Of a stretch of 64,000 nucleotides of DNA, positions 1 through 10,348 are shown one piece after another (within the stretch, counting starts at the first letter, position 1; each line of letters starts with the position of its first letter). The DNA comes from Chaetoceros tenuissimus (taxonomy: Eukaryota > Bacillariophyta > Thalassiosirophyceae > Chaetocerotales > Chaetocerotaceae): positions 682,001 through 746,000 of the forward strand of contig BLLK01000038.1 of NCBI GenBank assembly GCA_021927905.1. The letters are read 5' to 3'. The notes under the pieces are model-generated. The model saw nothing but the letters and a program-made list of their open reading frames with translations. It did not search any database and had not been told where the DNA came from. Made by a program: the position numbers and the translations under genes.

Positions 1-245
1 TTGATAGCATATGGATCTTTGGAAGTTTCCTCCTCTTCTTTAATCTTCAAAGATGACAATTTATCGATACCTTCTTGGTATAGACGTATCTGTACGCCGG
101 ATGCTGATGCATTCAATGCTTTCTTTAGAGCAATCTCTTCTTTCACTTTCTTTTCCTTTTTTAGATTCGAGTAATGGTTGCGTAGTTTCTCCAATTCGTT
201 TGCCACAACATCACTTTTAGCTCCAGCAGATATTTGAGACGACAT
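1..245 (-). CDS. Partial coiled-coil protein (N-terminal part only)
   Basis: An open frame starts at an ATG on the minus strand at 245 and runs off the left edge after 81 codons without a stop. The protein begins MSSQISAGAKSDVVANELEK and is rich in Lys, Glu and Leu with heptad-like spacing, so it probably starts with a helix or coiled coil. No signal peptide is visible, which suggests a nuclear or cytosolic protein. I do not recognise the family, and the C-terminal part that might identify it is outside the window. The start is the first ATG after an AT-rich, stop-filled stretch. Confidence 0.6.
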   Translation of the reverse strand, partial: MSSQISAGAKSDVVANELEKLRNHYSNLKKEKKVKEEIALKKALNASASGVQIRLYQEGIDKLSSLKIKEEEETSKDPYAI

Positions 246-750
246 GTTTTTTAACTCCTCTTTGTAGAATTTATGAAGTATGTTGTTTTCTTTACTATCT
301 ACGTATTGTTGATTGACGTATCTCTCTCAACAAATGAAAATGTCAAGAATAATAATATATTACAACGTTACGGTCAATTGTCAAGAATATTTTATTCAAC
401 CGTTGAATTGAAAATTTATGTAAAAGTTGAACTAAAATACTTATAGATCAAATATTTTTGGAGTATTATGACATATTTTCATCAAGTCTTGTAAAGATTT
501 ATGCGTTGTGGTAGTTTGTATTGACATTTTTATTTATTTCCGCACGACTTAAAGTTATAGTCTCACTGTGCTCTGTGCTAAGTTGTACAGTCTGTCACGC
601 AAATGTAACACATGACACAATGTGTTACGCGTTACACACAGTGTTCATGTTGTAACGGCATTACCGGTAATATTGAGCTCCTATCTCCACACAAACTATC
701 GATCTATGAGATCTGAATCTACTTTGATGTAATTCATATTTCAACACGCA

Positions 751-1664
751 TTAAACGTAACGGGGGGAGAGTTCACATAAATCCATCCCCCTTTCAATCC
801 CACCAAGCTTCTTCTTTTCATGACGATGATAAGAAAAAGTGTTAGAGAAAAAAAAGGGAATACGTAGGTTTGAGTAGATGGTGGAGTTGATGTTGTTCTT
901 AAGTAGGCAAATTATCATGCTCTATGTTTTATTGAAATAATACATATTTTTAACAAGTTGCATAAAATTATGGCGCTTGCTTTTATTTCATTTTATTATA
1001 GAAATTGATTTAGTAAAATGTTAATGATAGTTCTGAAGGCTTTTTTGACTTTGATATTATCTTGTATTATCTCTTTGCTCATTCTTTTTCAACATTTAAT
1101 TAAAAGATATGCCCTGGTGCGCTTGTCTACCTCTACAGTGACTGTTTACAAAGATTTTTCGTAACGTATCACATATCCGTCCGGCATATTTCAGTGAGAA
1201 AATACCACCAATGCTTAGAATAAATCTTTCAAAGCCCTATGCTCCATGGGCATCATTATTGCCGACAACAGGTGTTAACAAGCCATTTTGTTGTGCGATC
1301 TCTTATGAAAAGCCTTTGAGGAACATATTCAAAACATGTTGGAGTTGAGACTAATCCAGCCATACTCTGCGCATATATCTTAAGTCCATTCTGATACAAA
1401 GAGAACACTGCAGTAACATTTTTTGAAAAGGATTTAGCACATTGTAATGAAAAGAAAATGGAAAACTCACCTGAGCATAAGACGATCAGATTGCTTATTG
1501 TATGTAAAAAGATTTTATGAGAGGATGTGTCGTTTCCCATCCAGCCAACACACAATGTTCGTTAGAATAATTTGAAAAATGTTGTTTTCGTGGGAATGAG
1601 TATAAATTATCTCTTGAGAGCTGGGGGGATGGACTTGTGTGAACTCTCCCCCTGTTACGTTTAA
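751..1664. mobile_element. MITE-like non-autonomous DNA transposon with ~37-bp terminal inverted repeats
   Basis: A 37-bp segment at 755-791 is repeated inverted at 1623-1660 with about three mismatches. Each copy is flanked on the outside by TTAA (751-754 and 1661-1664), which would fit a TTAA target-site duplication of the kind made by piggyBac-type transposases. The repeat starts ACGTAAC, followed by runs of G and C. The 830-bp interior is AT-rich and holds no recognisable transposase. A 99-codon minus-strand frame at 1256-1555 lies inside it and shows no domain I can name. The family assignment rests only on the TTAA and is tentative. The copy lies upstream of the gene at 1832 and could supply regulatory sequence to it. 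Confidence 0.6.
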
Positions 1665-1831
1665 CCTCTGCTCATCTCTCTACGTATCCTTGATCTTCTC
1701 TCCCCTTTTTTTATCAAAATCATCTAGGTATTCTGGCAAATCTATTTCTCATTGAATTGAAAGAATCTGAGACCAAGATAATACCTTCACAGATCGATTT
1801 CATGCAGAATACAAAATAGGAGTTAGTAAAA

Positions 1832-2467
1832 ATGAAATTACTTGCGGTTTTGTCTTTCTGTTTTCATTTGGGAATGGTGACAGCCTTTTCACCAAGCCAT
1901 TGCTATCATCGGTTGAAATTTCAAACAGCAACATATGGCAAAGACTCTGATTTCAACTTCCATCCATTGCGACAATCGAGAAAAAGATTTTCCATGAAAA
2001 TGATATCACCTTCATCTGCATCTTCAGGAGAAACAGGACATGAAGATTTGCTTTTAAAAATCTCATTTTCAGTCAAAGATGGAAAAAGTACATCAGAAGC
2101 AAAAGAGCTACTGAATTCTTATATTGCAAGTTTCCCTTTTTCTGCTGTGCTTCCAGTACAGCCATTGACATATATTCCTCGTAAAGATGGGAATGGAGTT
2201 GATGTATCATTTTTGCGAAAGAAGACGAAGGAAAAAGGAGCCATTGATGGGGGCATGCATTTCATCACTGAAGTGATGGATGATACTGTTTCCTTGGTAG
2301 TAATGAGAGAGTCGGAAGGGCAAACGGTATGCAAAGCATTTACAGAGGGTTTAGTCATAAAATCTTTTGTCAGTGGTCTTTATGATGAAGGCGGTAGAAC
2401 TGGTTTAGGATATGAAGCCCTTATGGAATCCATTTCCATTGAAAAGTGTGTACACAAATGGATGTAA
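1832..2467 (+). CDS. Plastid-targeted protein of unknown function
   Basis: A 211-residue protein. Residues 1-18 form a hydrophobic signal peptide ending in the motif TAFSP (residues 17-21), followed by a basic, Ser/Thr-containing stretch. This is the bipartite signal that carries proteins across the four membranes of diatom plastids. The rest (about 65-211) looks like a compact alpha/beta domain, with an LLLKISFSVKDGKS strand region and a conserved-looking GLGYEALMESI near the end. I see no catalytic motif or membrane segment after the signal. The family is not recognised and is probably stramenopile-specific. The ATG at 1832 is the first after stops and directly begins the signal peptide. 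Confidence 0.75.
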   Translation: MKLLAVLSFCFHLGMVTAFSPSHCYHRLKFQTATYGKDSDFNFHPLRQSRKRFSMKMISPSSASSGETGHEDLLLKISFSVKDGKSTSEAKELLNSYIASFPFSAVLPVQPLTYIPRKDGNGVDVSFLRKKTKEKGAIDGGMHFITEVMDDTVSLVVMRESEGQTVCKAFTEGLVIKSFVSGLYDEGGRTGLGYEALMESISIEKCVHKWM

Positions 2468-2566
2468 CGTTTCAATATGACTCCGTGAAATCAATTTCAT
2501 ATTTTTAACTTAGCTAGCTATTTCTGCAATTATAATCATGATCCTTTACAAAAAGAGACAATGGTA

Positions 2567-3199
2567 TCATCTCTTTCCATAAAGTTTGATGTCAATCACA
2601 ACATCGGGTTGATACTGTCTATTTGGGTTGCAGTAAATATTCTTGAATCTTTGAAACTCCTCAAATGCCTCTCCGGGAGGAGGAACGGGGTTATAGGTAT
2701 TTTTCTGCCCACAGTCTTCGCTAAACTCTGTTAGCTTTTCATATGCAAGAGCTGAAGGGATGACCACTCTTCGAATCCCTCCAGACTTCATTCCCGTCAT
2801 ACCTTCGCCACCAATGATTGCTTCTTCGAGCCCTTTAATAGTTGATCCATCTCCCAGAGTCCATCTATAAGGAGCGCCTTTGTCTGCAGTTTTGTAAATT
2901 GAACTACCATATCTTGCACCAGTAGTTGACAGTACATAATCAATGGCTACTGTCTGACCTTGAGATGGAGTCGCACCCGTCCCAACCTTTGCATCTGCCC
3001 ACTGAATTCCAGATTTACTTGTTTCAAAGTTGAGAGATGGTGCTGAACCTGCCGCATTCGCCACTTGAGGAGTAGAAGAAAGCAACACTGCTGTAGAACA
3101 TGATCCCACTGAACCAAGGAACGCACGACGATTTGGGCATGAATTCAGTGCTTGAGCCGCAGATATTGTTAAAAGAATCTTTGCAAGTGTTAATTTCAT
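2567..3199 (-). CDS. FKBP-type peptidyl-prolyl isomerase, probably thylakoid lumen
   Basis: The C-terminal ~150 residues match the FKBP fold: GATPSQGQTVAIDYVL, then a GDGSTIKGLEEAIIGGEGM segment and GMKSGGIRRVVIPSALAY, the typical strand-turn pattern around the active site. The N-terminus from the Met at 3199 reads as signal peptide plus AQALN, then a twin-arginine RRAFLGS followed by a second hydrophobic stretch ending ANAAG. That three-part leader indicates delivery through the plastid to the thylakoid lumen by the Tat route. An upstream in-frame Met at 3232 would bury the signal, so 3199 is preferred. Lumenal FKBPs help fold photosynthetic complexes; activity here is inferred from family, not shown. 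Confidence 0.88.
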   Translation of the reverse strand: MKLTLAKILLTISAAQALNSCPNRRAFLGSVGSCSTAVLLSSTPQVANAAGSAPSLNFETSKSGIQWADAKVGTGATPSQGQTVAIDYVLSTTGARYGSSIYKTADKGAPYRWTLGDGSTIKGLEEAIIGGEGMTGMKSGGIRRVVIPSALAYEKLTEFSEDCGQKNTYNPVPPPGEAFEEFQRFKNIYCNPNRQYQPDVVIDIKLYGKR

Positions 3200-3545
3200 A
3201 CTAGTAGGAAAGCTCGTAGATTCAATGATCAAAGGAGGATCTTATGTTTGAAATTATGTTGAGTAATACTGATATCTGTTGAATTTGAAGCTGTGTTTCT
3301 TTCCTCTTTCCTCGGTTGATCCTCTACGTACGTACTTCAGATACCACACAAGATAAGTACATCGTTCCCAGAGTTCCCTCTCACACTCACCATCGGATTG
3401 TTTATTACAGAGATCATTACTATTTGTTATCAAACTTCTTACCTCGCACTAGTCTAAGTGGCACTTAGAGATATCCAAAAAGTAAGGAGTCAATTAGTAA
3501 CTACCTTACTACACAAATATTTCCATTGACGTAAACTAATAAAGC
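3200..3545. other. Divergent intergenic region between FKBP and RRM genes
   Basis: This 346-bp stretch separates two genes transcribed away from each other and must hold both promoters. I see pyrimidine-rich tracts and no recognisable core element or RNA gene. Confidence 0.5.
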
Positions 3546-3993
3546 ATGTCTTCAGTTACCGCAGAATCAGTGCTTCATTCACGACGATCCCTTTACGTTG
3601 GTGGTCTTTCAGAAAGCGTAAATGAAACCATCCTTCGGGCTGCAATGGTTCCTTTCGGTCCTATCAAAAGCGTTGATATAGTAAGTGACATGATTGCTGT
3701 ATTAATCGATATTTTCTTTAGCTGTTTTTTTCTAAACTTGTTTCTATACGATTCAATAGCCGATGGATTTTGCTACCGGTCAGCATAAAGGGTTTGCTTT
3801 TGTAGAATTCAACGACGCGGAAGACGCAAGTGAAGCAATATATAATTTAGATGGCTCAGAGTTATATGATAGAGTATTGACTGTGAATCTCGCAAGAAAT
3901 ACCCAAGTGAATTTAAATACGCACAAGGCTGTTTGGGCGAGTGATGAGTTCTTCCAAGAAAGGAAAGAAGACACTAGTAGAGAGAAGAAATGA
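3546..3993 (+). CDS. Small RNA-binding (RRM) protein related to the PPIE RRM, one intron
   Basis: Exon 1 (3546-3680) and exon 2 (3760-3993) join in phase 0 across a 79-bp intron with GTAAGT donor and CAATAG acceptor, giving 122 residues. The RRM shows RNP2 (LYVGGL) and RNP1 (KGFAFVEF) plus the linker IPMDFATGQHKG, closely like the N-terminal RRM of cyclophilin E (PPIE), including its conserved VW-D tail after the domain. The cyclophilin domain that follows in animals is absent: the protein stops soon after FFQERKEDT, and the next 660 bp hold no such exon. A nuclear, spliceosome-associated role is inferred from PPIE. It could be a split or reduced version of that gene. Confidence 0.85.
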
Positions 3994-4655
3994 AACTAAT
4001 TGTATTGATCGCTTTTGCAACTGTGTGGTGTATTGTCAATTTATAGAGATTTATGGGTCGTTTTCATATTATCTGTCCATGGACAAGGTCGTGTGATTCT
4101 TTCTTTAGAAATAGATAGAAGTAGAATTTGGCAGTACGTAGCGTTGAAATTCTCAGTCGAAAAACATGGATATATATGACAATCTACTCAAAGAAATAAT
4201 TAAAGTATTTGAACTTGTGAAAAGAAAAAGAAAATTTTGGAATGAAAGATGCAATGTATTCGATTCGACATGGAAATCAGAACTGAAAAAGTTCAGAAAA
4301 ATATAATTTAGCTAACTTGAAGTATTTTTAACTTACCTTTTAATTATCTATTTTAATCGAAGGTCTAACTACTGCGATAGCTTAGTCGTTGCTTTGTTTC
4401 TCATACATTTTTCCATTTTATTCGACCCTCTGATGTCATTGGATAGCGGTAATTTAACTGCCCATACCTCCACCACACATTTTTAGACGACCGACGACGC
4501 TGTGTTGGTTTCAGACAGAACGACAGAACAATAAAGAACAAGGTAGATAAATAGAGACTCTGAATTATGACAAGGTAGATGTTTCAGAATTCAGAGTGTA
4601 TCTCCACCCTCACTAAAATATCAAAAGAATATCCTTCAGAATATACATATTATCA
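3994..4655. other. Intergenic, no gene seen
   Basis: An AT-rich 660-bp stretch between two plus-strand genes. I see no supported coding region, RNA gene or repeat. Confidence 0.5.
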
Positions 4656-5693
4656 ATGAAAAACATTGCGATGAGGGAGACAATTATCTTTGTATCGTTC
4701 CTACTATCGCTACTTGCACAAACTGCAGCATTTACAATAGGCATACGAGTAAAGCAAGTGGCGTGTAATTTTCCTCAATGTACAATAACCACATCCTCAC
4801 TTCGGGCAAAGAATACGAACAAGAACAAAAAGAGACTTGGAGGTCCTAGAGGTGCAGGACGACGAGGGAAACCAAAGAGAGATGGAGAGCCTATCGTTGA
4901 AGAAGAGGAGGATGGGCTTACCATCGCAGAACCAAAATCAGTTCGAAAACATATGGTCAAATTCGAGAGAAATGATTCACTTGAACCATTGACTACGTGC
5001 ATAGTTGAAATTAACGATCAAGAATGGTGGGAGAACGAAGATAATAAAAATCCATTTGGAGGAAAACTTTGGCCCAGTGCACTTGCAATTTCCGAATTTT
5101 TTGCTTCACTTGGCAGCTTGAAAAACTACGATTTATTAGAAATTGGATGTGGAAATGGTCTCGTATCAATAGTAAGCGCTCAACTTGGTGCAAGAGTGGT
5201 AGCATCAGACATTTCTGAGACTGTTTTGAAGCTAACTAAAATAGGATGGATAGAGACACAAAAGCAAATGCAAAAAGATCAACATGAAAAGTCAGACTCG
5301 AGTCAATGGGGCAGTCTGAATATATTCCCATTTGATATTCTTGCCCCCAGATCCCTTCCCTTATCAAAATCTTCAGAAAATAGGAAAATTGTGACTGCCA
5401 CCGCAGTCATGTATGAAGCTGATCTCGCTGCTGCTTTAGCCAAAAGAGTATTCGAGGCTTGTGTCCGAGATGCATGGGTTGTTATTGGTGATTGCCCTAC
5501 CGGAGAAAGAGATCGAGGTAGAAGTAAATTTTTTGAAACTCTTGATAATTTAGAAGAGGAAAAGGGGGTATACTTTGAAAGAAAGATAATTCAGTCCACT
5601 GTCAAAAGCAAAGAGTTCAAGTGGGCTGAAAAGCCTGTCGTACTCATACATTTGAATCCACCTGATGATATAGATTTTGATGTAAAAGCATAA
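4656..5693 (+). CDS. Plastid-targeted SAM-dependent methyltransferase (METTL21/23-like)
   Basis: A 345-residue protein. A signal peptide ends at TAAFT (about residues 23-27), followed by a long basic Arg/Gly/Lys-rich transit-like region, so plastid import is likely. The methyltransferase domain has motif I LEIGCGNGLVSIVSAQLGA (about 158-176), then ASDIS as the acidic post-I loop. The sequence NPFGGKLWPSALAISEFF just before motif I is typical of the METTL21/METTL23 group of protein lysine or histidine methyltransferases. A second Met at codon 6 (4671) starts the hydrophobic segment and may be the real start. The substrate is unknown. The stop codon lies only 12 bp from the stop of the convergent gene at 5706. 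Confidence 0.8.
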   Translation: MKNIAMRETIIFVSFLLSLLAQTAAFTIGIRVKQVACNFPQCTITTSSLRAKNTNKNKKRLGGPRGAGRRGKPKRDGEPIVEEEEDGLTIAEPKSVRKHMVKFERNDSLEPLTTCIVEINDQEWWENEDNKNPFGGKLWPSALAISEFFASLGSLKNYDLLEIGCGNGLVSIVSAQLGARVVASDISETVLKLTKIGWIETQKQMQKDQHEKSDSSQWGSLNIFPFDILAPRSLPLSKSSENRKIVTATAVMYEADLAAALAKRVFEACVRDAWVVIGDCPTGERDRGRSKFFETLDNLEEEKGVYFERKIIQSTVKSKEFKWAEKPVVLIHLNPPDDIDFDVKA

Positions 5694-5705
5694 AATAAAT
5701 CTTTT

Positions 5706-6644
5706 CTATTTGTTAGCACTTTTCTCTGCAAATTCTTCCCAAGTGTCGCATCCCATACGCCTTCTCTTTTGATACAATTTATTTGGATAGTTGAAGACGC
5801 CGTGTGTATCTTTGCCACATATGGGACAAGCGCTTGATGTCGAAGCAGTGGTTGAGTTTTCATTATTCTCCTTGACGTTTGCCATGATACATTTTTGACA
5901 AAAGTAATGGAAGCAGGTTGTTACGATTGGATCTGTGAAAGGTTCCCGACATAGATAACATGCAAAAGGTAGACCATCGCTTCCAATGTTTGTTTCGACT
6001 GTTGAAGTATCTTTCCCTTCAATCTCTTTGCAGAACATGTCCATTTCCCGTTCTTTCTTTTCTTGTTCAGCTTTTTTCTTCTTTTCATATTCTTCTTCAA
6101 GTTGCCATCCACTCAAACTATTCCCTCTATCATGTAAATAAATACAACTATCTCCAAAGCCGCAAAATCCTGTGTCTTTGTAGTCTTTGCATATATCAGG
6201 CTGATAGTCAAAGCGAGAGGTAGTTCTGACAAAAGTAGGAGCTTTCAATGGGCCAGCTAGGAACTTATTTCTAGTTTCTTTATTTCCCTTGTATAACTTT
6301 TTATCCTGGTCTTCTTCTTCATCATCGTTCTGGGTTTCAAGGGAGTTTCCTTTTTCTTCTGGATGATGTTGAGCCGTCCTAGTGGCTAGATCCTTATCTG
6401 ATGGCTTCTCCGATGAGGTATATTGTTGAAAGACAACCGACTTTGACTTGCTACTGCTACTAGTCTTTAATCCGCCTTTATTTTTCTGTATCTGTTCGCT
6501 CTTTGCATGTTCCAAGAGAGCACTAGTGGACGTTTCTTCTTCCTCATTCTTTTGGCGTTTGTTCTCATTGTCGTCATCATCGTCCTGCTCCCTTTTCCTA
6601 GCTCTAAATTTTGCCTTTGGATTCTTCTTTACTTTTCGAAACAT
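5706..6644 (-). CDS. RNF113: CCCH and RING finger splicing factor, Cwc24/RNF113 family
   Basis: Starting at the Met at 6644 gives 312 residues, beginning MFRKVKKNPKAKFRARKRE. After a basic and acidic low-complexity N-terminus there is a CCCH zinc finger (about 148-170, spacing C-x8-C-x5-C-x3-H, ending CIYLHDRG). A C-terminal C3HC4 RING follows (about 226-285, CYLCREPF ... HYFCQKC ... CPICG). This order and the GWQLEEE linker are diagnostic of RNF113A in animals and Cwc24 in yeast. Cwc24 acts near the 5' splice site at spliceosome activation; RNF113 is also a ubiquitin ligase. An upstream in-frame Met exists at 6722, but the family's usual N-terminus starts at 6644. Length is near that of human RNF113A. 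Confidence 0.93.
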   Translation of the reverse strand: MFRKVKKNPKAKFRARKREQDDDDDNENKRQKNEEEETSTSALLEHAKSEQIQKNKGGLKTSSSSKSKSVVFQQYTSSEKPSDKDLATRTAQHHPEEKGNSLETQNDDEEEDQDKKLYKGNKETRNKFLAGPLKAPTFVRTTSRFDYQPDICKDYKDTGFCGFGDSCIYLHDRGNSLSGWQLEEEYEKKKKAEQEKKEREMDMFCKEIEGKDTSTVETNIGSDGLPFACYLCREPFTDPIVTTCFHYFCQKCIMANVKENNENSTTASTSSACPICGKDTHGVFNYPNKLYQKRRRMGCDTWEEFAEKSANK

Positions 6645-7026
6645 TTTGAACGAAAGCTGGGAGGTGATATGGTGAGGTATACGAAAAAATGAAGAGGGGT
6701 GAGTATTCATGAATGAGAACATGTAATGAATAATCTGGAGGGGGGTGATGCCGGTGTAGAGTAGTAAGTGGTGAATGGTGAAGAAGTGAGTAGGGTGTGG
6801 TGGACACGAAAGAAATTTTTTTAGCAGGAATGAGATAATTTTAGTAAAAGAGGAAATTTCGATTTTTTATCGTAATTTTTGATGTTCGGTTCAACAGTTC
6901 CAATACAAGCTACATTCGTAGTAAAAAGAATAAATTCAATTTTGAATAAGAAGAGATTTGTTGGAAATGAGAAATGGGAATGGATTTGACTTCAACTTTT
7001 CCAATACAAGCTACATACGTAGTCCA

Positions 7027-8823
7027 CTAAGCTCTTTTATATCTTTTAGAATGAAATTGAACAATTCTGTACAAATCATTTTCTGATGTAACATGTTCCT
7101 GTTGTCTTTGTAGCCAATTGTTGATATCTTTTCTTGCAGTGACAGTTGATGAAATATTTGTAAGTTTTTCTTGTTCATCTAAATAATCAGTCCAATATTT
7201 TCTCTTTTTGACTTTGGTATATTTTTCATTTGTTAGCATTGGTTCGGGGTATTGTTGATCCAACATTTGAGCTTCATTAGATTTTTGCTTGTTTGTGTTG
7301 TTTCTCTTTCTTTTATAATGTATATCTCTCACTCTTGTGTACAGTTCTCCTTTGTTGGAACAATTGAAGTAGATTGCAGACCTATTGACGTCATTTGCAC
7401 CCAGCGAAGTAGCTCTACTTATACCTGTATAAAGTAGACCTGGGTTTCTCCCTTCAAAGCTAGTTTTGCCAGGATTGAAGACCATGATAGGGACAGCATG
7501 TGTAGGACCTATAGATTGTCCTTGTACCTTATGAAGAGTTCTTGCAAATGCAATTTCTAATGGCACGTATTTCATTCTGCAGCACCTGTGGTTATTTTTT
7601 GATTTATTTTCTGTCAATGTTTGCATTGGAACAGGAACATAAGTAGGATTTCTTTCATCGTAAGCTGGTCCAATATAATTGTCAAAAGATACTATGACAA
7701 ATAGAGGGAAGTCACCTACTAACGGACTACTACCCTTTGCAAACCTGATATCAATAACTGTCCCCAAAGCTCCATTGAATAATCCTTTATGCGCCCATTT
7801 GTTTGATGTGAGAGAGACTCTTGCTCCTCTTGCTAAAACTGTTTTGGCTTCCATCAACGTATTTAATTTGAAGTGAGATTTAACCGGCTTATCCAATTTG
7901 GACCACTCTGTTTTTTCTAATTGGAATGAGAACTCCATGAGTGGGTTGTTTTTTTGTACAATTTTTCGTAGTTCTGCCTCGTTGTGCTTAGAGACCTCTT
8001 CTTTCGTTGTATAAACATACAAAGCCTTCTCTTGGATTTCATCTCTTCTTTCTTGAGAAATGTCAGGGTTGTCCAAGTTCAATTTACAAAGATTCAAACT
8101 TTGTTCTTTTGACAACCCAGGTTCAGTTCGTAGTGTTTGATTTAATTCTTGTAGTAGGTTTTCTCCTGCAGCTATTCATTTAATCTTTTTTAATGATTTG
8201 ACCTTTTGAACTGTGTAATCAAGAATATGTTTGCCTTTTAAGTCCGACCCTGTGAGTAATGTGTTTTCGAATCCATTTTCTTGGAATGTATCAAATGCTC
8301 CAAGTTGCCTTACTGGTGGCAATTGACTATCATCTCCCAATATCAAGACAACAGGTATTCCTCCAAAAAATTCTTCAGTATTTCCAGTTCCATGAGCAAA
8401 CTGGCTACAATTAGTGGACACGGCATTCAGTAGCTGCAAGCTAAGCATGCTTCTTTCGTCAATGACTAAGACAAGGACTGTGCGTAGCAACTGGAATATT
8501 TTATCCCTTTGTTTGGGAGAAAGCTCTTTTGTTGGATCATCAACATTGATGCAAAAGAGGCTATGAATAGTCTTTCCAAATATGTTATATGCAGCACAAC
8601 CAGTGGGAGCACACGTTTCAGTGACCTTTACGTCAAACATTGATTCTATTGCATTTAGAATCACTTTAACTAAGAAAGTCTTCCCTGTTCCTCCAGCACC
8701 TCTTACAGTTAGAACAAGAGGCTCAAATTTTGCCGAGTAACAAGAAGTACAAAAAAAGGAAATCATGGAAGATTTAAAAAAGAAGGAAATTTTTATTATT
8801 TCGAAATTGGAAAAACAAAACAC
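7027..8823 (-). pseudogene. PIF1-like DNA helicase, broken
   Basis: Two minus-strand open segments together carry the hallmarks of a PIF1/RecD-type superfamily 1B helicase. The upstream segment has Walker A GAGGTGKT, then CAPTGCAA, the Walker B-like VLVIDE with MLS, and the LGDDSQLPPV motif. The downstream segment has LGTVIDI and the C-terminal LHKVQGQSIG and YTGISRA motifs, then a long basic tail. The family unwinds DNA in genome maintenance and also occurs inside several kinds of mobile element. The copy looks broken, with about one or two interruptions, and its N-terminal part is short for the family. It lies within the inverted-repeat-bounded block, so an element origin is more likely than a host PIF1 gene. 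Confidence 0.75.
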
Positions 8824-8972
8824 TACATCAAATTTGCTAAGGTGTCAATGAAAGAAAGACCTCTTTATTACGAATTTGATACAAACATATACAATTTTGA
8901 GGATTTTAATTCGGCACATATGAGATCTTAATGTACGTAATTAAAATCATGCAGTCAGTCGCAATCAAAAAC

Positions 8973-10016
8973 TTAATAGTACTTAAATTTTACTAATTCA
9001 GAAATGAGAAAGTTGTGTGCATCGATTGCTGAAGGACTCTCGTTATGCAAAAGGTAGTCAATACAGGATAGTTCCAAGTCATCCTTTTCAAATGCTGCAT
9101 ATGGTCCATATACTGTGATCAACCTACTAAATCTTACAAAAGAATCAGAATCACCATTAATACAAGAAAAATGTACATCATTATCTTTGTTTCCATGAAA
9201 AAAGAACTCTATTCCACATCCATTTTTTAGAAGATAAGACATGGACGCACTGTATTCTCCAGGTTCTCCATTATCATAAAAATCCACATTCTTTTCTTCT
9301 TCAGAAGGACCGATAATGTTGAAATCGAAATTTCTCATTACTGCATAAAACTTATTGCATCCTAATTCAGTGCAAAGAATACGATTAACCTTTTCAAACA
9401 ACCCTTTATTTAGAGTTTTTTTTGATTCGATGTTCCATTTCAACTTCATGAGTAAACCTGCACCCATTTTTCTCGGAAGCTTAAGCTCAATAGATTTATT
9501 GATTAATCTAAAAAAAGAAGATGCAGGTGTATGGAATGAAACTACTTTGAGAATCCTGCTCTGCAAGAAGTCCTTATAAAAGTCAGTGTATGCAACTTTT
9601 CCCATAGATCCATTTCTAATATCCATTTCATATCCAACTTGACAACTATTAACATCAAAAAAGTTAATAAGATGTTCAAGTCCATTGCATCCACTAACAA
9701 TAATAATATTAACTTTTAAATCTTCACACTGAAAGTATTTTTGCCATAACGACCCATCCTTCTTTCGAAGACGAAGTTTGTAGCTGCTATCAATATCATA
9801 ACATTTACTTTCGTCAACTAACTCGTTTGGATAGCTACCTTTTACAAAGACATCGATATCATTAAATGAGTATTGTCCGGTATGAACATGAGTAGCAAAT
9901 GAACCAGCTATGTAATAGTTCAAGTTTCCTCCATACGCACTAACGATGTGTTCCTTGTCCTTCAATAATGTATACCACACATGCTCACACAGTTCTTTCA
10001 CTTCAATCGTGCCCAT
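8973..10016 (-). CDS. Nucleotidyltransferase-fold protein of unknown role
   Basis: From the Met at 10016 the protein has 347 residues. Near the N-terminus it shows IAGSFATHV followed by NDIDVFV, the G-S-x(n)-D-x-D metal-binding signature of the polymerase-beta-type nucleotidyltransferase fold. Further motifs fit that fold: LINFFDVNSCQVG as the third-acid strand region, then a helical HTPASSFFRLINKSIEL. The protein is rich in Asn, Phe, Lys and Tyr, matching its AT-rich block. Upstream, GTACGT and TTTTCAG lie 40 bp apart just before this ATG, so a 5'-UTR intron is possible; an unspliced start at 10076 would add 20 residues. The substrate could be a nucleic acid, nucleotide or protein; I cannot choose. 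It looks intact. Confidence 0.65.
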   Translation of the reverse strand: MGTIEVKELCEHVWYTLLKDKEHIVSAYGGNLNYYIAGSFATHVHTGQYSFNDIDVFVKGSYPNELVDESKCYDIDSSYKLRLRKKDGSLWQKYFQCEDLKVNIIIVSGCNGLEHLINFFDVNSCQVGYEMDIRNGSMGKVAYTDFYKDFLQSRILKVVSFHTPASSFFRLINKSIELKLPRKMGAGLLMKLKWNIESKKTLNKGLFEKVNRILCTELGCNKFYAVMRNFDFNIIGPSEEEKNVDFYDNGEPGEYSASMSYLLKNGCGIEFFFHGNKDNDVHFSCINGDSDSFVRFSRLITVYGPYAAFEKDDLELSCIDYLLHNESPSAIDAHNFLISELVKFKYY

Positions 10017-10348
10017 CCTGAAAATAATACAGAGATCTAACACATTTTGATTACGTACCATGTTTGAAAAGAACATTGTCAGTCTTTCTTTACTCTAACG
10101 ACAAAAATATTTTAGTTTTCTGCACATTGCAAAACTGTGCCTTTCAACGAACTCCCGATATTAGAACAAAAAATCGAAATTTCTTAAGTTCATTTAGCAT
10201 CGTTTAGTCCGGTAATAGCTCAGTCACGGTAAAAATATGTACTCTTCAGCCGTTGAGCGTTGAAATCCATTCATGATAAAATACCGTTGAGATCTATTCA
10301 CAACATTTCACATAAACGAACCTATTTACCTTCAATTGTCAAAGAACA

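Noticed and set aside
1256-1555. 99-codon minus frame inside the MITE-like element
   Set aside because: No transposase motif, no homology recognised; likely chance in a non-autonomous element.
7027-8823. Helicase as proof of a Helitron
   Set aside because: No Rep/HUH endonuclease motif, no Helitron-type TC...CTRR ends found nearby; PIF1 genes also occur in other elements and hosts.
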